From an uncultured Lachnospiraceae bacterium (GTDB taxonomy: Bacteria > Bacillota > Clostridia > Lachnospirales > Lachnospiraceae): 9,255 nt of DNA. The DNA lies in the NCBI GenBank assembly GCA_949283905.1, contig CASDUB010000267.1:1-9255 (forward strand), written 5' to 3'. Below, in pieces: positions 7,427 to 9,255 of the stretch. Within the stretch, counting starts at the first letter, position 1. The number at the start of each line of letters is the position of its first letter. The position numbers were made by a program, and so were the translations under genes. The notes below the pieces were generated by a model. The model did no database searches, had not been told where the DNA came from, and saw only the letters and a list, made by a program, of their open reading frames with translations.

Positions 7427-8872
7427 ATGATAAAAGTTCTTATTGCGACTTCAGAATGTGTTCCTTTTATAAAAACAGGAGGTCTGGCAGACGTTGCGGG
7501 TGCGCTTCCGAAATACTGCGACAAAGAGAAATATGATATCCGAGTTGTGCTTCCGAAATACGAATGTTTAAAACCGCAGTATAAAGATTCTCTTAGATAT
7601 ATAAAATATTTTTACATCAACATGGAAGGCAGAGACCAGTATGTCGGTCTTTTTGAAGCTGAACATGACGGCGTAAAATTTTATTTTATAGATAATGAAG
7701 AGCATTTCAGCGGAGATAAACCGTATTCGGGAATGCCTTGGGATCTCGGAAAATTTACTTTTTTCTGTAAAGCGACGCTTTCGATGCTTCCGGAAATTCA
7801 GTTTAAGCCTGATATCATTCACTGCAACGACTGGGAGACAGCGCTTATTCCGGCTTTCCTTCCGGGATACAAGGCTCAGTTCAGATTCTACAGTGAAATG
7901 AAGACTATTATGACGATTCATAATCTCAAATTCCAGGGAATATGGAATATCGATGATGTAAGAAGAATTACAGGTCTTGACAGCTGGTACTTTGAATACG
8001 ATAAGCTCGAGTTCTACGGCATGTCAAACTTCTTAAAGGGCGGAATCGCCTTTGCCGACAGAGTTACGACGGTAAGTAAAACATATGCCGACGAGATATG
8101 TACGGAGCAGTACGGCGAGGGTCTGAATCCTCTTCTGTGCTTCAGACGCAACGACCTCAAAGGTATCGTAAACGGAATAGACTACAGCATCTATAATCCT
8201 GAAACGGATCCTAACATCTACGAAAATTACAATATCGATACAGTTATAGAAAAGAAACTTGTCAACAAATTAAAACTTCAGGAAGAACTCGGACTTGAAG
8301 TAAATCCTGATAAGCTTCTTCTCGGCGTTGTTTCAAGGCTTACCGATCAGAAAGGCTTTGATCTTGTGCGCGACACTTTAAACGATATCGTACATGACTG
8401 CATACAGGTTGTAGTCATCGGAACAGGCGAGAAACAGTATGAAGATCTCTTCAGATATTTTGCTGAAGTTTATAAGCAGAGTGTTTCGGCAAACATTTGT
8501 TATGCGGAAGCTCTTGCTCAGAAGGTATACGCGGGATGCGACGGATTTATTATGCCGTCAAGATTCGAACCCTGCGGTTTGAGCCAGATGATGAGTATGC
8601 GTTACGGAACGCTTCCTATCGTAAGAAGGACAGGCGGTCTTGCCGATACTGTAGTAGGATATGAGCAGGATCCTGACAATGCTACCGGCTTTGCATTTGA
8701 TTATTATAATGCGGAAGATTTCCTTCAGACTGTAAGAGACGCCGATCGTCTTCACAGAGAGGACAGAGGAAAATGGAATGAAATGGTTAAGAGAGCTATG
8801 TCGAAAGACTTCTCATGGAGCGCTTCCGCTAAAGAGTATACTGATTTATACAGCGAGCTTGCAGGAAAATAA
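7427..8872 (+). CDS. glgA: Glycogen synthase (ADP-glucose type, GT5 family)
   Basis: Extends alpha-1,4-glucan chains from ADP-glucose; cytoplasmic, glycogen storage. The protein of 481 residues has the normal bacterial length and the two Rossmann-like GT-B domains. N-terminal landmarks: KTGGLADVAGALP with K16 (ADP-glucose contact), HCNDW with H132 (the position of catalytic H161 in E. coli), TIHNLKFQG from T163, and NGID from N249. C-terminal landmarks: VSRLTDQKG, whose R304 and K309 match E. coli R300 and K305, SRFEPCGL with E381 and C383, and RRTGGLADT with the TGGL at 402-405. No key residue is missing. It is separated from murE by 64 bases holding a nested hairpin. No other glg gene is visible, so it stands alone here. 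I see no convincing promoter of its own: a TTGCCC/TAAATA pair near 7384-7411 would start transcription within the ribosome binding site. Confidence 0.97.
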   Translation: MIKVLIATSECVPFIKTGGLADVAGALPKYCDKEKYDIRVVLPKYECLKPQYKDSLRYIKYFYINMEGRDQYVGLFEAEHDGVKFYFIDNEEHFSGDKPYSGMPWDLGKFTFFCKATLSMLPEIQFKPDIIHCNDWETALIPAFLPGYKAQFRFYSEMKTIMTIHNLKFQGIWNIDDVRRITGLDSWYFEYDKLEFYGMSNFLKGGIAFADRVTTVSKTYADEICTEQYGEGLNPLLCFRRNDLKGIVNGIDYSIYNPETDPNIYENYNIDTVIEKKLVNKLKLQEELGLEVNPDKLLLGVVSRLTDQKGFDLVRDTLNDIVHDCIQVVVIGTGEKQYEDLFRYFAEVYKQSVSANICYAEALAQKVYAGCDGFIMPSRFEPCGLSQMMSMRYGTLPIVRRTGGLADTVVGYEQDPDNATGFAFDYYNAEDFLQTVRDADRLHREDRGKWNEMVKRAMSKDFSWSASAKEYTDLYSELAGK

Positions 8873-8903
8873 GTTTATTATGAGTCAGCTGTGATTAAGC
8901 ATA

Positions 8904-8935
8904 TTGACATTGACTGCTGAAATGTGATATATAAT
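8904..8935 (+). promoter_or_regulatory. Probable sigma-A promoter of recA
   Basis: A perfect -35 hexamer TTGACA (8904-8909) is followed by TATATA (8928-8933) after 18 bases, or by a consensus TATAAT (8930-8935) after 20. A second hexamer TTGACT directly abuts the first (8910-8915) but sits only 14 bases from TATAAT. The best pairing is the 18-base one. Transcription would start near 8940, leaving a leader of roughly 65-70 bases before recA. Which -10 is used cannot be settled by eye. Confidence 0.65.
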
Positions 8936-8948
8936 AATCACATTTCAG
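8917..8948. repeat. Perfect 12-bp inverted repeat over the recA -10 region
   Basis: CTGAAATGTGAT (8917-8928) is the exact reverse complement of ATCACATTTCAG (8937-8948), with an 8-base AT-only centre that contains TATAAT. The dyad covers the -10 box and probable start of transcription, so a dimeric protein bound here would be expected to block recA transcription. It is not the GAAC-N4-GTTC type of LexA site used by B. subtilis relatives. It lacks a following T-run, so it is a poor intrinsic terminator for glgA, although glgA read-through RNA could fold it. Confidence 0.7.
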
Positions 8949-8963
8949 TAAGCGTGTCGCTTA
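8949..8963 (+). other. Short hairpin in the recA 5' leader
   Basis: TAAGCG (8949-8954) pairs with CGCTTA (8958-8963) around a 3-base loop TGT. It directly abuts the larger inverted repeat and would lie about 10 bases from the 5' end of the recA transcript, 45 bases before the start codon. A 5' stabilising stem or part of an operator are both possible. Confidence 0.45.
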
Positions 8964-8997
8964 TCATTCCCACATAAAACATAAAAATTATATTAAT

Positions 8998-9002
8998 GGA
9001 GG
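8998..9002 (+). promoter_or_regulatory. Shine-Dalgarno site of recA
   Basis: GGAGG lies 5 bases before the ATG at 9008, a strong site that sets the recA start. Confidence 0.85.
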
Positions 9003-9007
9003 TTTGC

Positions 9008-9255
9008 ATGGCAAACGAAAATGATAAAAAGGCCGCTCTCGAAGCGGCTTTAGGACAGATTGAGAAACAGTTTGGTAAAGGCGCAGTCATGAAACTTGGC
9101 GATGAAAGCCACAACATGAATGTTGAGGGCATTCCTACAGGATCTCTGAGTCTTGATATAGCCCTCGGACTCGGCGGAGTTCCTAAGGGAAGAATCGTTG
9201 AGATTTACGGACCTGAATCATCAGGTAAAACAACTGTTGCGCTTCATATGGTTGC
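9008..9255 (+). CDS. recA: Recombinase RecA, 3'-truncated
   Basis: RecA forms the ATP-dependent filament on single-stranded DNA for homologous recombination and triggers LexA self-cleavage in the SOS response. Only the first 82 codons and 2 bases of the next are in the window. The visible part is unmistakable: the N-terminal helix [23 protein letters not shown] (about 10-32), [28 protein letters not shown] (about 41-68) and Walker A GPESSGKT at 68-75 with K74. These follow the E. coli numbering within two residues. The start is fixed by GGAGG and by the family's usual N-terminal length. It has its own probable promoter after glgA and is likely not part of the upstream operon. It is the natural partner of AddA at the left edge, acting on the ends that AddAB prepares. 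Confidence 0.98.
   Translation, partial: MANENDKKAALEAALGQIEKQFGKGAVMKLGDESHNMNVEGIPTGSLSLDIALGLGGVPKGRIVEIYGPESSGKTTVALHMV

Noticed and set aside
7695..7901. Small + strand reading frame inside glgA
   Set aside because: It overlaps conserved glgA sequence in another frame and has no ribosome binding site or recognisable motif.
8923..8942. CRP-like site TGTGA...TCACA near recA
   Set aside because: The half-sites are separated by 10 bases, whereas CRP sites have 6, so the geometry is wrong.
8917..8948. Inverted repeat as a glgA intrinsic terminator
   Set aside because: The stem is AT-rich, the loop is 8 bases, and neither strand has a T-run after it.
8938..9132. Minus-strand reading frame across the recA start
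   Set aside because: It is antisense to the recA ribosome binding site and conserved N-terminus, and its protein has no recognisable features. The other minus-strand frames antisense to the genes are rejected for the same reason.

Overview
The window is a gene-dense, moderately AT-rich stretch from a chromosome, with every recognisable gene on the + strand. Strong purine-rich Shine-Dalgarno sites, an AddA-type recombination nuclease, a clostridial-style aspartate-aminotransferase-like protein and a RecA start of the type [20 protein letters not shown] all point to a low-GC Gram-positive of the class Clostridia. Lachnospiraceae is the most likely family, judged from remembered family sequences and not from a search.

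Region 1 (1-7362) looks like one transcription unit. It holds the 3' part of addA (double-strand break repair), then a PLP-dependent aminotransferase after an 82-base gap, then trpS (tryptophanyl-tRNA synthetase) 24 bases on, then a Mur ligase of the MurE family 3 bases after trpS. The close spacing, the lack of a terminator-like hairpin with a T-run, and the lack of room for a T-box before trpS all argue for co-transcription. Region 2 (7337-8872) is glgA, glycogen synthase, preceded by a nested imperfect hairpin that spans the murE stop codon. Region 3 (8873-9255) is a 135-base intergenic region followed by the first 82 codons of recA, cut by the window edge.

The genes do not form a single pathway. 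They are housekeeping functions: recombination (AddA, RecA), amino-acid metabolism, translation, peptidoglycan precursor synthesis and carbon storage. AddA and RecA are functional partners, since AddAB-processed ends are loaded with RecA, and here they bracket the window without being in the same operon.

I see no mobile element, CRISPR array, tRNA or rRNA, and no convincing new multi-gene system. Two features merit a second look. One is a perfect 12-bp inverted repeat lying on the presumed recA promoter, where no canonical Firmicutes LexA box is visible. The other is the MurE-family ligase, whose motifs look like those of the L-lysine-adding type and not the meso-diaminopimelate-adding type.
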